Shown one piece after another: positions 63,320 through 64,000 of a stretch of 64,000 nucleotides of DNA. Source of the DNA: Paucibacter sp. TC2R-5 (GTDB lineage: Bacteria; Pseudomonadota; Gammaproteobacteria; Burkholderiales; Burkholderiaceae_C); the NCBI RefSeq assembly GCF_025717605.1, contig NZ_JAJIRQ010000008.1, positions 62,001 to 126,000 of the forward strand. Reading direction: 5' to 3'. The translations under genes and the position numbers were made by a program. Below the pieces are notes generated by a model. It had not been told where the DNA came from. It saw nothing but the letters and a program-made list of their open reading frames with translations, and ran no database searches. The stretch's first letter is position 1; each line of letters begins with the position of its first letter.

Positions 63320-64000
63320 ATGGCCTTGATTCAATATCTGACCCAGATTCACATCGATTTCGGTGCGGTCGCCATGCTGCCGCAGCTCTGCGAACAGGCC
63401 GGCATCCATCGCCCCTTGGTCATCACCGACATGGGCGTACGCTCGGCAGGCGTGCTGGCACAGGCGCTGGCACCTTGGGGCGCCTATCCACCGCCGGTGT
63501 TTGACCAAACCCCCGCCAATCCGACCGAGGCCGCCGTGCGCTGGGCCGTGCAGCTATGCCATCACGGCTTTTGTGACGGCCTGATTGCGATTGGCGGCGG
63601 CTCCAGCATGGACTTGGCCAAAGGCGTGGCGATCGCCGCCACACACCAAGGCGCCTTGAAAAACTACGCCACCATTGAGGGCGGCAGCCTGCAAATCACA
63701 GCCGCAGTCTTGCCAGTGATCGCAGTTCCCACCACCGCCGGCACCGGCAGCGAGGTTGCGCGCGGGGCGATTTTGATTGTGGACGATGGCCGCAAACTTG
63801 GCTTTCACAACTGGGTCTTGATGCCCAAGGTCGCCCTGTGCGACCCTGAGTTGACGCTGAGCCTGCCGCCGCGCCTGACGGCCGCCACTGGCATGGACGC
63901 GATCGCGCATTGCATGGAGACCTTTATGTCGGACGCCATCAACCCGCCGGCCGACGGTATCGCGCTGGATGGCCTGCGGCGCGGCTGGGCCCATATCGAA
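63320..64000 (+). CDS. Iron-containing alcohol dehydrogenase (partial, runs off window)
   Basis: 227 codons from ATG 63320 to the window end without a stop. Type III (Fe) alcohol dehydrogenase family: the NAD-binding GGGSSMDLAKG near residue 92-102, VPTTAGTGSEV near 138-148, CDPELTLSLPPRLTAATGMDA with the metal-ligand Asp, and the HC-type ligand region IAHCMETF. The C-terminal third with the remaining His ligands lies outside. AGGA precedes the ATG by about eight bases. Substrate unknown. Confidence 0.88.
   Translation, partial: MALIQYLTQIHIDFGAVAMLPQLCEQAGIHRPLVITDMGVRSAGVLAQALAPWGAYPPPVFDQTPANPTEAAVRWAVQLCHHGFCDGLIAIGGGSSMDLAKGVAIAATHQGALKNYATIEGGSLQITAAVLPVIAVPTTAGTGSEVARGAILIVDDGRKLGFHNWVLMPKVALCDPELTLSLPPRLTAATGMDAIAHCMETFMSDAINPPADGIALDGLRRGWAHIE

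Noticed and set aside
1-64000. CRISPR arrays, transposases, phage genes, toxin-antitoxin or defence systems
   Set aside because: No regular direct-repeat spacing, no DDE or recombinase motifs and no island-like change of composition was seen; all large genes are housekeeping families.

Overview
The window reads as chromosomal core DNA of a GC-rich betaproteobacterium of the order Burkholderiales (Comamonadaceae / Rubrivivax-Leptothrix-Roseateles type). The reasons are the gene order rpsO-pnp-quinone oxidoreductase-tpiA-secG-tRNA-Leu-nuoA..N-DUF2818-Nudix-DUF1178, the set of proteins typical of this order (DUF2069, DUF2818, DUF1178, DUF4936, intracellular PHA depolymerase) and the isc cluster. 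The genus cannot be fixed from the sequence alone. I see no insertion sequence, prophage, integrase, CRISPR array, toxin-antitoxin pair or obvious island, and almost every base lies in or near a recognisable housekeeping gene.

Layout. 1-23 kb is a mixed metabolic and transport region. It holds an RND efflux pump with its adaptor (126-4536), a PPP-type MFS carrier coupled to aroC (4655-6994), a CBS-pair protein, a MetY-like sulfhydrylase with an alpha/beta hydrolase, and a threonine-to-glycine module (SDR-type threonine dehydrogenase plus Kbl) divergent from an XRE-cupin regulator. It continues with a BrkB-family membrane protein, DUF2069, a D-2-hydroxyacid dehydrogenase-type flavoprotein, an exported S9 peptidase and a second RND pump with a lipoprotein adaptor. 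22.4-38.6 kb is a complete 14-gene nuo operon for respiratory complex I (minus strand, nuoA to nuoN) with three passenger genes at its 3' end. 38.8-44 kb carries tRNA-Leu(GAG), secG, tpiA, a quinone oxidoreductase, pnp and rpsO. 44.3-51.4 kb carries a small heat-shock protein, tsaD and the whole iscRSUA-hscBA-fdx operon. 51.4-56 kb has uvrB, a PHA depolymerase and an isolated soluble RnfB-type ferredoxin. 56-61 kb is an ankyrin protein-tatD-pilZ-holB-tmk-mltG block. 61-64 kb has ygfZ, DUF4936, a hormone-sensitive-lipase-type esterase and the start of an iron alcohol dehydrogenase that runs off the window.

How the genes fit together. The isc operon supplies the Fe-S clusters needed by complex I (NuoB, E, F, G, I) and by the RnfB-like protein. 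YgfZ is also linked to Fe-S enzymes. The pnp-rpsO pair and many Burkholderiales intergenic hairpins suggest post-transcriptional control. I did not find a clearly new multigene system. The most interesting signals are regulatory: hairpin arrays inside the nuo operon, a branched terminator between tRNA-Leu and nuoA, a terminator splitting the isc operon, a structured leader before the small heat-shock gene, a near-perfect palindrome between kbl and the XRE-cupin gene, and possible leaderless promoters. Alongside these are some odd gene couplings (phaZ-rnfB, aroC-MFS, fdx-tsaD) and one unrecognised 77-residue protein.
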